Assembly (NCBI GenBank): GCA_000504425.1
Contig: KI632513.1
Span: 137,130 to 201,129, forward strand
Direction: 5' to 3'
Origin: Rhodopseudomonas palustris JSC-3b
GTDB lineage: Bacteria > Pseudomonadota > Alphaproteobacteria > Rhizobiales > Xanthobacteraceae
Length of the DNA stretch: 64,000 nucleotides
Below the pieces are notes generated by a model that was given only the letters and a program-made list of their open reading frames with translations, did no database searches and was not told where the DNA came from. The translations under genes and the position numbers were made by a program. This document shows positions 28,862 to 38,447 of the stretch, in pieces; within the stretch, counting starts at the first letter, position 1, and each line of letters opens with the position of its first letter.

Positions 28862-30144
28862 CCGCAACCCCGCTCACCGGCCGCGCCAGACCCGACCGCA
28901 GCCCGCACAGCTTTGCCGAGTGGCAACGGCTGGGCGGCTATGATGCGCTGCGCCGCGCGCTCAAGGAATTGTCGCCGGATGATCTCGTTTCGCTGGTGGA
29001 AGCCTCCGGCCTGCGTGGCCGCGGCGGCGCCGGCTTCCTGACCGGCACCAAATGGAAGCTGATGCGCAAGGCGGCGGCCGCGGCCGGCGAGGGGCCGCGC
29101 TATCTGTGCGTCAATGGCGACGAGATGGAGCCCGGCTCGTTCAAGGACCGGCTGCTTTTGGAAGCGCTGCCGCATCAGCTGATCGAAGGCGCGATGCTGG
29201 CCGCTTATGCGATCGGCGCCACTGAAGTGATCCTGCTGGTGCGCGATGCCTATCGCGCCGGCGCCGCGGCGCTGAACCGCGCCATTGTCGAAATCGAATC
29301 CGCTGGCCTGCTCGGCAGCAACATTCTCGGCTCCGGCTTTTCGCTGACCATGCGCGTGCACGGCTCGGCTGGGCGCTACATCGTCGGCGAAGAAACCGCG
29401 CTGATCTCGGCGATCGAAGGTGACCGTCCGGTTCCGCGCGCCCGCCCGCCTTACCCGGCGCAGAGCGGGCTGTGGGGTCGGCCGACCATCGTCAACAATG
29501 TCGAGACGCTGTCCTGCGTGCCGCTGATCGTGCAGCATGGCGCCGACTGGTTCCGCGGCCTGTCGCGCACCGAGGAAGGCGGCACCAAGCTTTATGGCGT
29601 GTCCGGCCGGGTCAATCGTCCGATGCTGATCGAGGCGCCGATGGGCACCACTGCGCGCGAACTGATCGAGCGCTGCGGCGGCATCCGCGACGGCCGCCGG
29701 CTGCGCGCGTTCCAACCCGGTGGCGGCGCCACCGCGTTTCTGGAACAAGCCGAACTCGATGTGCCGATGGATTTCGGCCATCTGAAAAAGGCTGGCAGCG
29801 CGCTCGGCACCGGCGCATTGATCGTGCTCGACGAAACCTCGTGCCCGGTGGCGTCGATCGCGCGTCACGCGCGGTTCTACGCCCGCGAAAGCTGCGGGCT
29901 GTGTACGCCGTGCCGCGACGGCCTGCCGTGGGTATCAAAACTGCTCGATCAGCTCGAAGCCGGGCAGGGCACTGCCGCAACGCTCGAACTGCTACAGATG
30001 CATGTTGATCTCGCCAGTCCTTCGGGGCGCAGTTTCTGCGATCTGATGACCGGCGCGATGACGCCGGTGCGCAGCGGGCTTGAACGCTTTGCTGATGTTT
30101 TTGCCGCACATCTTGCGGGCCGTTGTCCGGTGGGGCGCGCATGA
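28858..30144 (+). CDS. nuoF: NADH-quinone oxidoreductase subunit F (NuoF)
   Basis: 428 residues from ATG 28858 (ATGA overlap with nuoE). Binds NADH and FMN and holds cluster N3. Seen: GLRGRGGAGFLTGTKW (nucleotide loop), CVNGDEMEPGSFKDR (FMN site), RYIVGEETALISAIEG, and cluster ligands in ESCGLCTPCRDG plus the later Cys in SFCDLMTGAM. The longer open frame from 28627 is read-through. Confidence 0.95.
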   Translation: MTATPLTGRARPDRSPHSFAEWQRLGGYDALRRALKELSPDDLVSLVEASGLRGRGGAGFLTGTKWKLMRKAAAAAGEGPRYLCVNGDEMEPGSFKDRLLLEALPHQLIEGAMLAAYAIGATEVILLVRDAYRAGAAALNRAIVEIESAGLLGSNILGSGFSLTMRVHGSAGRYIVGEETALISAIEGDRPVPRARPPYPAQSGLWGRPTIVNNVETLSCVPLIVQHGADWFRGLSRTEEGGTKLYGVSGRVNRPMLIEAPMGTTARELIERCGGIRDGRRLRAFQPGGGATAFLEQAELDVPMDFGHLKKAGSALGTGALIVLDETSCPVASIARHARFYARESCGLCTPCRDGLPWVSKLLDQLEAGQGTAATLELLQMHVDLASPSGRSFCDLMTGAMTPVRSGLERFADVFAAHLAGRCPVGRA

Positions 30145-32759
30145 CCGTGAAAATCACCATTGATGGTCGCACCATCGAGGCCAAGGACGGCGAGGATCTG
30201 CTCGCGGTCTGCCTCGCCAATGGCATCGACATTCCGTATTTCTGCTGGCACGGCGCGCTCGGCTCGGCCGGCGCCTGCCGGCAATGCGCGGTGCGGGTCT
30301 ATGGCGGACCGGATGACACCGTCGGCAAGATCGTGATGTCGTGCATGACCCCGGTCAGCGACGGGCTGCGAGTCTCGGTCGCCGATCAGGAGGCCAGCAA
30401 TTTCCGCGCGCGGGTGATCGAGTGGCTGATGATCAATCATCCGCATGATTGCCCAGTGTGCGAGGAAGCCGGCTCCTGCCATCTGCAGGACATGACCATC
30501 GCCACCGGCCATCACAGCCGGCGCTATCAGTTCGACAAGCGCACCCATCGCAACCAGGATCTCGGGCCGCTTTTGACCCATGAGATGAACCGCTGCATCG
30601 CCTGCTATCGCTGCACGCGGTTTTATCGCGACTATGCCGGCGGCCGTGATCTCGATGCGTTCGGCTCGCACGGCAATGTCTATTTCGGCCGTGCCGAGGA
30701 CGGCGTGTTGGAAAGCCCGTTCGCCGGCAATCTCGCCGAGGTGTGCCCGACCGGCGTGTTTAACGACAAGGGCTGGTCGCAGCATTACGCGCGCAAATGG
30801 GACATGAAGGCGACGCCGTCGATCTGTCCGCATTGCGCGGTCGGCTGCAATCTGTTCGTCGCCGAGCGCGGCGGTCAGGTGCGTCGGGTGCAGAACCGCT
30901 ATCACAGCGCGCTCAACGGTTACTTCCTGTGCGATCGCGGCCGGTTCGGGCCGCTGCATGTGGTGTCCGAGCGCCGGCTGACAGCGCCGCGCCGCGGCAA
31001 TGCCGCGCTCAGCGATCATGACGCGATCAATGCCGCGCAACAGCTGATCGCCGCGGGCGCGATCGGCATCGGCTCGCCGCGTGCCTCGCTGGAAGCCAAT
31101 GCCGCGCTGCGCCGGCTGGTCGGGCCCGAGCGGTTCTTTGCCGGCGTGTCCGATGTCGAGGCGAGGCTGACGCGGCGCATGGCCGAGCTGCTGCGCGCGC
31201 GCCCAAGTCAGATCGCCTCGCTATCCGAGATCGAACGCTGCGACGCCGTGCTGGTGCTCGGCGAACAGCTCACCGACAGCGCGCCGCGCATGGCGCTCGC
31301 GTTACGCCAGGCCTCGCGCGGTGCCGAGCGTGAACTCGCGGCGCAAAAGGGCGTCCATCAATGGCTCGATCAGGCGGTGCGCGTCGCCGGCGAAGGCCGC
31401 CGCAGCCCGATCATGCTGGCGACGCCGCTGCCGGACTCGACGCTCGATCCGGTCGCGACGCTGGCGCTGCGCCGCGACCCGTTGCAGGTCGCCGCGCTCG
31501 GCCATGCGGTCGCCGCCGCGCTCGCCGGCCGCAATGAAGATCGCGACGCCAGCGACATCGCCCGCACGCTGCGAGCGGCCAAGCGGCCGCTGATCATCGC
31601 CGGCTCCGGGCTCGGCCTTGCCGATACGGTGGAGGCCGCCGCCGCGATCGCAGTCGCGCTTGGCGGCGATGCCAAGATTGCGCTGATCGCGCCGGAGGCC
31701 AACAGTTTTGGACTGGCGCTGCTTAGCGGCGACGGCATCGAGGCGGCCACCGCGGCGCTGCGGCGCGGGCCAGCCCGTCACGTCATCGTGCTGGAGAACG
31801 ATCTGTTCGAGCGCGCGCCGCGCGCCAGCGTCGAGCAGTTGCTCGGTGCGGCTGATGAGGTGATCGCGTTCGACAGCCTCGACAATGAGACCACGCAGCG
31901 CGCCAATCTGGTGCTGCCGGTGGCGAGTTTCAGCGAACAGGCCGGCAGCTACGTCAATTATGAGGGCCGCGCACAGCGCTTCTTCGCCGCGGTGCCGCCA
32001 TCGGCCGACGTGCCGGCGTCGTGGCGGCGGCTGGCCGCACTCGGTGCCGGACCGTTCACGGCGCTCGATCAGTTGATCGACGCCATCATTGCCGAGCGGC
32101 CTGAGCTGGCCGGGCTGAAAGGCGCGGCGCCCGAGGCGTCGTGCCAATGCGCCCATGGTCATGGCACGCGCACCCCACGGCCGCTGTCCGGCCGCACCGC
32201 CGATGATCGCGCCGGCCGCGATCCGGCGGCGACGCCGCCGCCCGATCCGGATTCCGCGCTCGGCTTCGGCATGGAAGGCTCGCGCGGCCGCGAATTGCCG
32301 CCCGCGCTGCTGACCGGCTACGAAACCCACGGGCTGCATTCCGCCAATGCGGTGACGCGCTTTGTCGAAGAGATCAACGGCCCGCTGCGCGGCGGCGATC
32401 CCGGCGCGCGGCTATTCGGTCCTGAGGGCGGCGCGGTTTCGCAAGCGTTGCCGCCGGTCGCGATCGAAGGCGAGGGCCTGCTGCTGCTGCCGCTGCCCGA
32501 TGTGTTCAGCGGCACCGAAACCAGCCGCGCCTCGGCTGTGCTGGCGGCCCGCGCGCCGGCGCCGCGGCTATTGCTGCATCCCGATGATGCCGAGCGCCTT
32601 GGCCTTGCGGCTGGTGATGCGGTGCTGATCAATGGCGAACCCTGCGCGGCGCGGCTGACGATCGAGCCGTCGCTGGCGCGCGGCATGGTGGCGCTCAGCG
32701 CCGGGACGTTGGCGCCGCGCGGTCCGCTGCGCCGGGTGCGGGTGGAGGCGGCGCGATGA
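30141..32759 (+). CDS. nuoG: NADH-quinone oxidoreductase subunit G (NuoG), with N7 cluster motif
   Basis: 872 residues from ATG 30141 (overlap with nuoF TGA; an upstream alternative at 30123 is less likely). The N terminus has the [2Fe-2S] set CWHGALGSAGACRQC, the N5 set HDCPVCEEAGSCH and the N4 set CIACYRC. Then C-x2-C-x3-C-x27-C (CPHCAVGC to the Cys of YFLCDRG) gives the extra cluster N7, found in E. coli- and Thermus-type NuoG but not in mitochondrial-type subunits. The rest is a molybdopterin-oxidoreductase-like domain without cofactor role. Confidence 0.94.
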   Translation: MTVKITIDGRTIEAKDGEDLLAVCLANGIDIPYFCWHGALGSAGACRQCAVRVYGGPDDTVGKIVMSCMTPVSDGLRVSVADQEASNFRARVIEWLMINHPHDCPVCEEAGSCHLQDMTIATGHHSRRYQFDKRTHRNQDLGPLLTHEMNRCIACYRCTRFYRDYAGGRDLDAFGSHGNVYFGRAEDGVLESPFAGNLAEVCPTGVFNDKGWSQHYARKWDMKATPSICPHCAVGCNLFVAERGGQVRRVQNRYHSALNGYFLCDRGRFGPLHVVSERRLTAPRRGNAALSDHDAINAAQQLIAAGAIGIGSPRASLEANAALRRLVGPERFFAGVSDVEARLTRRMAELLRARPSQIASLSEIERCDAVLVLGEQLTDSAPRMALALRQASRGAERELAAQKGVHQWLDQAVRVAGEGRRSPIMLATPLPDSTLDPVATLALRRDPLQVAALGHAVAAALAGRNEDRDASDIARTLRAAKRPLIIAGSGLGLADTVEAAAAIAVALGGDAKIALIAPEANSFGLALLSGDGIEAATAALRRGPARHVIVLENDLFERAPRASVEQLLGAADEVIAFDSLDNETTQRANLVLPVASFSEQAGSYVNYEGRAQRFFAAVPPSADVPASWRRLAALGAGPFTALDQLIDAIIAERPELAGLKGAAPEASCQCAHGHGTRTPRPLSGRTADDRAGRDPAATPPPDPDSALGFGMEGSRGRELPPALLTGYETHGLHSANAVTRFVEEINGPLRGGDPGARLFGPEGGAVSQALPPVAIEGEGLLLLPLPDVFSGTETSRASAVLAARAPAPRLLLHPDDAERLGLAAGDAVLINGEPCAARLTIEPSLARGMVALSAGTLAPRGPLRRVRVEAAR

Positions 32760-33715
32760 TCGGCATGCTGCTCACCGCCACCATCTCGACCATGCTGATC
32801 ATGGCGCTGCTGGTCGCGGCCGGCACCTTCACCTGGGTCGAGCGCCGCGTGCTGGCATTCGTGCAGGAGCGGCTTGGTCCGAACCGGGTCGGTCCGTTCG
32901 GCTTCCTGCAATGGGTCGCCGACACGGTGAAGATCATCACCAAGGAAGACGAGGTGCCGCCCGGCGCCGACCACGTTGCCTATCGGCTGGCGCCCGCCGT
33001 GGCGGCGACGCCGGTGCTGGCCGGCTTTGGCGTGGTGGCGTTCGGTGATGGCCTGGCGCTGGCCTCGATCGATGTCGGGGTGATGTTTGTGCTCGGCATG
33101 ATGGGGCTGACCGCCTACGCCGTGGTGCTGGGCGCGTTGGCTTCGCCGAGCCGGTTCTCGCTGATCGGCGGCCTGCGCGCCGCGGCGCAGATGCTGGCCT
33201 ATGAAGCGTTTCTCGGCCTGTCGCTGCTTGGCGTGGTGATGCTGGCCGGCAGCCTGTCGATGAACGACATCGTCCGCGCCCAGGAAAACGTCTGGTTCAT
33301 CGTGCTGCAGCCGCTCGGCGCGGCGCTGTTCACGCTCGGCGGCATCGCCGCGGCGCATCGCACGCCGTTCGACTTGCCGGAATCCGAGAACGATCTGGTC
33401 GGCGGCTACATCACCGAATACACCGGCATGTCGTTCGGGCTGTTCTTCCTCGGCGAATACCTGGCGATCCTGCTGGTGTCGGCCTTCGCCGTGACGCTGT
33501 TCTTCGGCGGCTGGCTCGGCCCATGGCTGCCGGGCCCGATCTGGTTCGGCCTCAAGACCGGCGCGATCGCGGTGATGTTCGTGTGGATCCGCGCCGCGAT
33601 GCCGCGGCCGCGCTACGACCAGATGGTGACCGCGGCCTGGAAGGTGGCGCTGCCGCTGGCGCTGCTCAATCTGCTGATCACCGGCGTGGTCGTGGTGGCA
33701 AGGAGCGCGCCATGA
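32756..33715 (+). CDS. nuoH: NADH-quinone oxidoreductase subunit H (NuoH)
   Basis: 319 residues, about eight membrane helices; ATGA overlap with nuoG. Joins the membrane arm to the quinone chamber. Seen: [39 protein letters not shown] with the conserved acids of the E-channel, and a closing [15 protein letters not shown]. Confidence 0.95.
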   Translation: MIGMLLTATISTMLIMALLVAAGTFTWVERRVLAFVQERLGPNRVGPFGFLQWVADTVKIITKEDEVPPGADHVAYRLAPAVAATPVLAGFGVVAFGDGLALASIDVGVMFVLGMMGLTAYAVVLGALASPSRFSLIGGLRAAAQMLAYEAFLGLSLLGVVMLAGSLSMNDIVRAQENVWFIVLQPLGAALFTLGGIAAAHRTPFDLPESENDLVGGYITEYTGMSFGLFFLGEYLAILLVSAFAVTLFFGGWLGPWLPGPIWFGLKTGAIAVMFVWIRAAMPRPRYDQMVTAAWKVALPLALLNLLITGVVVVARSAP

Positions 33716-34233
33716 AGGGACTGGGCTGGCTGGAAGGTCTGCTGCGGGTCGGCCGCAAACTGTTCGGCAAGGTCGAGACCGTCGAATATCCGGAGGTGCG
33801 GCCCTATCTGCCGCCGCGCAGCCGTGGCCGGATCGTGCTGACCCGCGATCCCGATGGCCAGGAGCGCTGCGTCGCCTGCAATCTGTGCGCGGCGGCGTGC
33901 CCGGTCGGCTGCATCGACCTCGCCAAGGCGGTGGCCGATGACGGCCGCTGGTACCCAGAACACTTCCGAATCAATTTCGCCCGCTGCATCTTCTGCGGCT
34001 ACTGCGAGGAAGCCTGCCCGACCTCGGCGATCCAGCTCACGCCGGATTTCGAACTGAGCGAATGGCGGCGCGACGCCTTGGTCTATGACAAGCATGATCT
34101 GTTGATCGCTGGCGAGGGCAAGGTGCGCGGCTATCGCTACTGGTCGGTGGCCGGCAAGGCGATCGCGGGCAAGGACAAGGGCGAAGCCGATCATGAATCG
34201 CCGCCCGTTGATTTGAAGGGATTGCTGCCCTGA
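33712..34233 (+). CDS. nuoI: NADH-quinone oxidoreductase subunit I (NuoI)
   Basis: 173 residues from ATG 33712, overlapping nuoH by four bases. Ferredoxin-like subunit holding clusters N6a and N6b through two C-x2-C-x2-C-x3-C-P motifs: [15 protein letters not shown] and [15 protein letters not shown]. An N-terminal amphipathic stretch ([14 protein letters not shown]) likely lies on the membrane. Confidence 0.95.
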   Translation: MKGLGWLEGLLRVGRKLFGKVETVEYPEVRPYLPPRSRGRIVLTRDPDGQERCVACNLCAAACPVGCIDLAKAVADDGRWYPEHFRINFARCIFCGYCEEACPTSAIQLTPDFELSEWRRDALVYDKHDLLIAGEGKVRGYRYWSVAGKAIAGKDKGEADHESPPVDLKGLLP

Positions 34234-34730
34234 GCCCGCTTCTCGCCACTTACGCCGGATCGCTGGCCTTGATCGCCGCCGCACTCGCGGTGACGCGGAC
34301 CAATGTCGTGCATTCGCTGCTCTATCTTTTGTCGACGCTGCTGGCGCTGGCGGCGGCGTTCTTTGCGCTCGGCGCCGGCTTTGCCGCGGCGCTGCTGATC
34401 ATCGTCTATGCCGGCGCCATCGTGGTGCTGTTCGTGTTCGTGGCGATGACGGTCGGTACCGACGGCTCGGCGATCGCGCGCGAGCGCGAGATGCTGCGGC
34501 AATCCTGGCCGGTGCCGGCCGCGATCAGCGTGCTGGTGGCGGCGCCATTTTTGTTCGGCATCAGCGATCCGATCCCGAGCCACGCCACGCCGGTATCGGC
34601 GCAGGCGGTCGGGCGGCTGTTGTTCGGCCCCTGGGCGATCGCGATCGAACTGGCGTCGTTCCTGTTGCTCGCCGGTCTGATCGGCGTGCGCCATATCGGC
34701 CGTGATCGCGGCCCGGAGCAGGAACCATGA
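34230..34730 (+). CDS. nuoJ: NADH-quinone oxidoreductase subunit J (NuoJ), probable CTG start
   Basis: 166 residues if read from CTG 34230. This start overlaps the nuoI TGA by four bases, like most junctions in this operon, and puts 21 residues before the conserved T[12 protein letters not shown] motif, close to the 20 in E. coli. The nearest standard codon, TTG 34269, would cut most of the first helix. Five helices follow, with [17 protein letters not shown] (the pi-bulge helix used in gating). GAAGGG lies about 11 bases upstream. Confidence 0.85.
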   Translation: MSPLLATYAGSLALIAAALAVTRTNVVHSLLYLLSTLLALAAAFFALGAGFAAALLIIVYAGAIVVLFVFVAMTVGTDGSAIAREREMLRQSWPVPAAISVLVAAPFLFGISDPIPSHATPVSAQAVGRLLFGPWAIAIELASFLLLAGLIGVRHIGRDRGPEQEP

Positions 34731-35035
34731 GCGGCGCCGCACTCACCGGGATGATGATCATTGCCGCCGGGCTGTTCGCAGCCGGGCTGTTCGGCGTGCT
34801 GGCGCGCCGCGGCATCCTGTTTCAATTGATCGCGCTGGAAGTGGCGTTGAGCGGCCCGGCGTTGGCCTTCATCGCTGCCGGTGCCTATCACGGCGAAGCC
34901 GAGGGTCAGGGCATGTTCGTGCTGACGCTGACCCTGGCGGCGGCCGAGGTCGCGGTTGGCCTTGCGCTGTTCCTGCGGATCAGGCGCGCCAAGGGCAGCG
35001 ATGACAGCGACGCCGTTAGCGGGCTGAAGGGGTAG
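34727..35035 (+). CDS. nuoK: NADH-quinone oxidoreductase subunit K (NuoK)
   Basis: 102 residues, three membrane helices, MrpC-like. ATGA overlap with nuoJ. Seen: GVLARRGILFQLIALEVALSG (helix with the conserved glutamate, here in LEVAL) and TLAAAEVAVGLALFLRIRRAK (second conserved glutamate). Both acids belong to the proton path. Confidence 0.94.
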   Translation: MSGAALTGMMIIAAGLFAAGLFGVLARRGILFQLIALEVALSGPALAFIAAGAYHGEAEGQGMFVLTLTLAAAEVAVGLALFLRIRRAKGSDDSDAVSGLKG

Positions 35036-35037
35036 CC

Positions 35038-37008
35038 ATGGCGCAGCTGCTTCCGTTCGTTCCCGTCCCGGCGCTGCTCGGCTTCATCCTGTTGGCGCTG
35101 GTGCCGCTGCGGCTGCCGCGCGCGCTGGTCACCGGCATCGGCGTGGTCAGCGCGGTGCTGCCGGCGCTGGTGATGCTGCCGGTGCTGGTCTCCTGTGTCG
35201 GCGGCGATGCCTGCCAGGCCGGCACGGTCATCAACATCATCAGCATCAATGTCAGCGCGTTCACCGCCGAGATCGCGATGGCGCTCGACCCGGTCAGCGT
35301 GGTCGGCGGCATCACGGTGGCGTTCATCAGCGCGATGGTGCTGATCTATGCCGGCGCCTATATGAGCGAGGAGCCGGTCGCCGATCTGCGGCGGTTCTTC
35401 GCCTATATGAACCTGTTTCTCGCCGGCATGCTGGCGGTGGTGCTGGCTGCCGATGCGGTGCTGCTGTTCCTCGGCTGGGAAACCATCGGCCTGTGCAGCT
35501 TCCTGCTGATCGCGTTCTACACCAAGAAGCCGAAATCGCTGGCGGCCGGCACCAAGGCGCTGGTCACCACCCGCATTGCCGACAGCCTGCTGCTCGGCGG
35601 CTTGATGCTGCTGTTTCTGGCGACCGGCACCACGCGCTTTGACGGCATGCTGGCCAAGGTCGGCAGCATCGATAGTTGGCAGCTCACCGCGATTGCCGCG
35701 CTGATCGCCACCGGCGCACTCGGCAAATCGGCGCAGGTGCCGTTCCACACCTGGCTGCCGAGCGCGATGGCCGGCCCGACCCCGGTATCGGCGCTGCTGC
35801 ATTCGGCGACCATGGTTGCGGCGGGCGTGATCCTGCTGGTGCGGCTGTCGCCGCTGATCGCGGCGTCGCCCGATGTCGCTGCGGTGGTGGCGCTGCTCGG
35901 CCTTGGCACCGCGCTATTGACCGCGACCGCGGCGCTGATCCAGCGCGACATCAAGAAGCTGCTGGCATTCTCCACCATGAGCCAGATCGGCTTCATGGTG
36001 CTGGCGGTCGGCATGGGCTCGCCCGCTGCGGCGCTGGCGCATTTTGCGATCCATGCGGTGTTCAAATCGCTGCTGTTCCTCAGCGCCGGCATTTTGAGCC
36101 ACGGCGCCCATGGTTCGACCGCGATCGAAGCGCTGCGCGGCTCGCGCCGCCGCATGCCGCTGCCGTTCTGGAGTTTTGCGGTCGGCGCGGCGTCACTCGC
36201 CGGCCTGCCGGTGATCACCGCCGGCTGGTACTCGAAGGAAGCGGTGCTGGCCGCAGTGTGGAGCAGCGGGCTGTGGGGCGTGCCGCTGTGGGCACTCGGC
36301 GTCATCGCCGCGGTGCTGACGGCCGCCTATTCGTTCCGGGTGGTGCTGGTCGCCGCCAGCGACGGTCCGGAAAAGGCGCCGGCGCCGTGGGACGGCTTGG
36401 CGGTCTGGGTGCCGCTCGCCACGCTGGCGACGCTGGCGATCCTGTCCGGCTTCACAGTCAACGCGCTGATCGGCTTTGCTGGCGGCCTGCCGGAGCATCT
36501 GCCGCTGCTGGCGGTGCTGCTCGGCGCCGCGGCGCCGCTCGCCGGCTTGGCGCTGGCCTTTCAGTTCGAGCGCGACCCGCGCCAGCTGCGCCGGCTGGCG
36601 GCGCGGCTGCGCCACCGCAAGATCTTCCGGGCCGATAGCCTGTATTACCTGATCTTCGTGCGCAATTTCCGGCGCACCACCAAGCGGCTGTCCGGCCCGA
36701 TCGATGGCAACAACGGCGCGGTGCAGATGCCAGAGCCGCCGCTGGTGCTCGATGTGGTACGGCTGGTGTCGGGTGATCCGATCGGTCGCGCGCTGGTGAC
36801 GGCGGCGATCCGGATCGCCAATACGATTGTGGCGCGGTTCAATCCCGATCGGATTGACCTCGCCTGGATGAGCTTTGCCCGGTCATTCGGCGGGGCATGG
36901 GCGCGTGCACGACTGATTCAGACCGGCCGGCTGCGCGAGCAATCGCTGGGCCTCGCGCTCGGCTTCGTCGGTCTGCTTCTGTTTGCCTGGGGGACGTCAT
37001 GGCGCTGA
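35038..37008 (+). CDS. nuoL: NADH-quinone oxidoreductase subunit L (NuoL)
   Basis: 656 residues; largest antiporter-like proton pump. Seen: FLGWETIGLCSFLLIAFY (helix-5 glutamate), GKSAQVPFHTWLPSAMAGPT (pump lysine region), HSATMVAAGVILLVR, and MSQIGFMVLAVGMG. The C-terminal quarter contains the long lateral helix and the last anchor helix. Starts two bases after the nuoK stop. Confidence 0.95.
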   Translation: MAQLLPFVPVPALLGFILLALVPLRLPRALVTGIGVVSAVLPALVMLPVLVSCVGGDACQAGTVINIISINVSAFTAEIAMALDPVSVVGGITVAFISAMVLIYAGAYMSEEPVADLRRFFAYMNLFLAGMLAVVLAADAVLLFLGWETIGLCSFLLIAFYTKKPKSLAAGTKALVTTRIADSLLLGGLMLLFLATGTTRFDGMLAKVGSIDSWQLTAIAALIATGALGKSAQVPFHTWLPSAMAGPTPVSALLHSATMVAAGVILLVRLSPLIAASPDVAAVVALLGLGTALLTATAALIQRDIKKLLAFSTMSQIGFMVLAVGMGSPAAALAHFAIHAVFKSLLFLSAGILSHGAHGSTAIEALRGSRRRMPLPFWSFAVGAASLAGLPVITAGWYSKEAVLAAVWSSGLWGVPLWALGVIAAVLTAAYSFRVVLVAASDGPEKAPAPWDGLAVWVPLATLATLAILSGFTVNALIGFAGGLPEHLPLLAVLLGAAAPLAGLALAFQFERDPRQLRRLAARLRHRKIFRADSLYYLIFVRNFRRTTKRLSGPIDGNNGAVQMPEPPLVLDVVRLVSGDPIGRALVTAAIRIANTIVARFNPDRIDLAWMSFARSFGGAWARARLIQTGRLREQSLGLALGFVGLLLFAWGTSWR

Positions 37009-38447
37009 TCGCCCTTCTTCTGCTGCCACTGCTGGGGGGCCTGGCGGCCTATATTGTCGCGGGCAAGGGCCGGGGCGATGCGGAACGCTGGGTCACCATC
37101 GTCACGCTCGCCGCCACGCTCGCGGTGCTGATCCTGGCGATGGCCGGCAGCGGCGATGGCCGCTGGATGGCGCAAGTGATGGTGCCCTGGGTGCCGTCGC
37201 TCGGCATCTCCATCAATTTCGCGCTCGACGGGTTGTCGGCGGCGCTGATCGCGATCGCGGCCGGGCTCGGCATCATCTGCGTGATGGCGTCCTGGCGTGA
37301 TATCCGCGTCGATTCCGGGCTGTTCCATGCCTGCGTGTGCTGGACCATCGCCGCGACCATCGGCGTGTTCATGTCGTTCGACCTGTTGGTGTTCGTGTTC
37401 TTCTGGGAAGCGATGCTGATCCCGAGCTTCATGCTGATCGCGATCTGGGGGCATGGCGACAAGGAAGGCGCGGCGCTGAAATTCCTGATCTTCAACGCGG
37501 TCGCCGGTTTCGGCCTGCTGGCGGCGGTGTTCGCGCTGGCCTCGATGGCCGGCCATATGACCTTCAATGCCTTTGAGCTGGCCGAACTAAAACTGTCGCC
37601 GACCGCGCAGGTCTGGCTGCTGCTCGGCTTCTCGCTGGCGTTTCTGGTCAAGCTGTCGGTGCCGCCGTTCCATGCCTGGCTGCCGGATGCGCACACGCTG
37701 GCGCCGACCGCGGGTTCGATCCTGCTGGCCGGCGTGCTGCTGAAAACCGGCGGCTACGGCCTGTTCCGCTTCGCGCCGATGCTGTTTCCGGACGGGCTGG
37801 CGGTGCTGGCGCCCTATGCGCTCGCACTCGGCGCTGCCGGCGCGCTCTATGGCGGCTTTGTCGCTTGCGGCCAGACCGATGCCAAGCGGCTGGTCGCCTA
37901 CACCTCGATCGCGCATATGAGCATCGTGCTGATGGGCGTCGCCGCCGGCGTGCATTATGCGCTGGCTGGTGCCGCAGTGGAGATGGTGGCGCACTCGTTC
38001 TCGGCCTCCGCGCTGTTCATGCTGATCGGCGCGCTCTATGAGCGCACCCAGACCCGCGATCTGCGCCAGCTCGGCGGTCTGCAGCAGACCGCGCCGCGCT
38101 TTGCCGCCGCGTTTGCGATGTTCTGTTCGGCGCTGCTGGCTTTGCCCGGCACCGCCAACTTCGTCGGCGAGGCGCTGGTGGTGGTCGGCATCTTCCAGGT
38201 CAACTGGCCGTTCGCGCTGGTGGCGCTGTCGACGCTGATCGTCTCGGTGGTTTATGCGACCCGGCTGCTCAAGGGCGTGGTGTTCGGCGAAGCGCGGCCG
38301 CGCCATGTGATCGATCTGAGCTGGCGGGAATATGTGCCGGTGATCGTGCTGTCGGTGGCGACCTTGGTGGTCGGCCTGTATCCGCAAAGCCTGATCGCGT
38401 TGCTCGAGCCGGCCATCAAGGCGGCGCTGGTGCTGAAGCTGCCATGA
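36999..38447 (+). CDS. nuoM: NADH-quinone oxidoreductase subunit M (NuoM)
   Basis: 482 residues from ATG 36999, overlapping nuoL by ten bases; the open frame from 36897 is read-through. Antiporter-like pump subunit: FFWEAMLIPSFMLIAIWG (key glutamate), FLVKLSVPPFHAWLPDAHT (key lysine) and YTSIAHMSIVLMGVAAG. Fourteen or so helices. Confidence 0.95.
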   Translation: MALIALLLLPLLGGLAAYIVAGKGRGDAERWVTIVTLAATLAVLILAMAGSGDGRWMAQVMVPWVPSLGISINFALDGLSAALIAIAAGLGIICVMASWRDIRVDSGLFHACVCWTIAATIGVFMSFDLLVFVFFWEAMLIPSFMLIAIWGHGDKEGAALKFLIFNAVAGFGLLAAVFALASMAGHMTFNAFELAELKLSPTAQVWLLLGFSLAFLVKLSVPPFHAWLPDAHTLAPTAGSILLAGVLLKTGGYGLFRFAPMLFPDGLAVLAPYALALGAAGALYGGFVACGQTDAKRLVAYTSIAHMSIVLMGVAAGVHYALAGAAVEMVAHSFSASALFMLIGALYERTQTRDLRQLGGLQQTAPRFAAAFAMFCSALLALPGTANFVGEALVVVGIFQVNWPFALVALSTLIVSVVYATRLLKGVVFGEARPRHVIDLSWREYVPVIVLSVATLVVGLYPQSLIALLEPAIKAALVLKLP

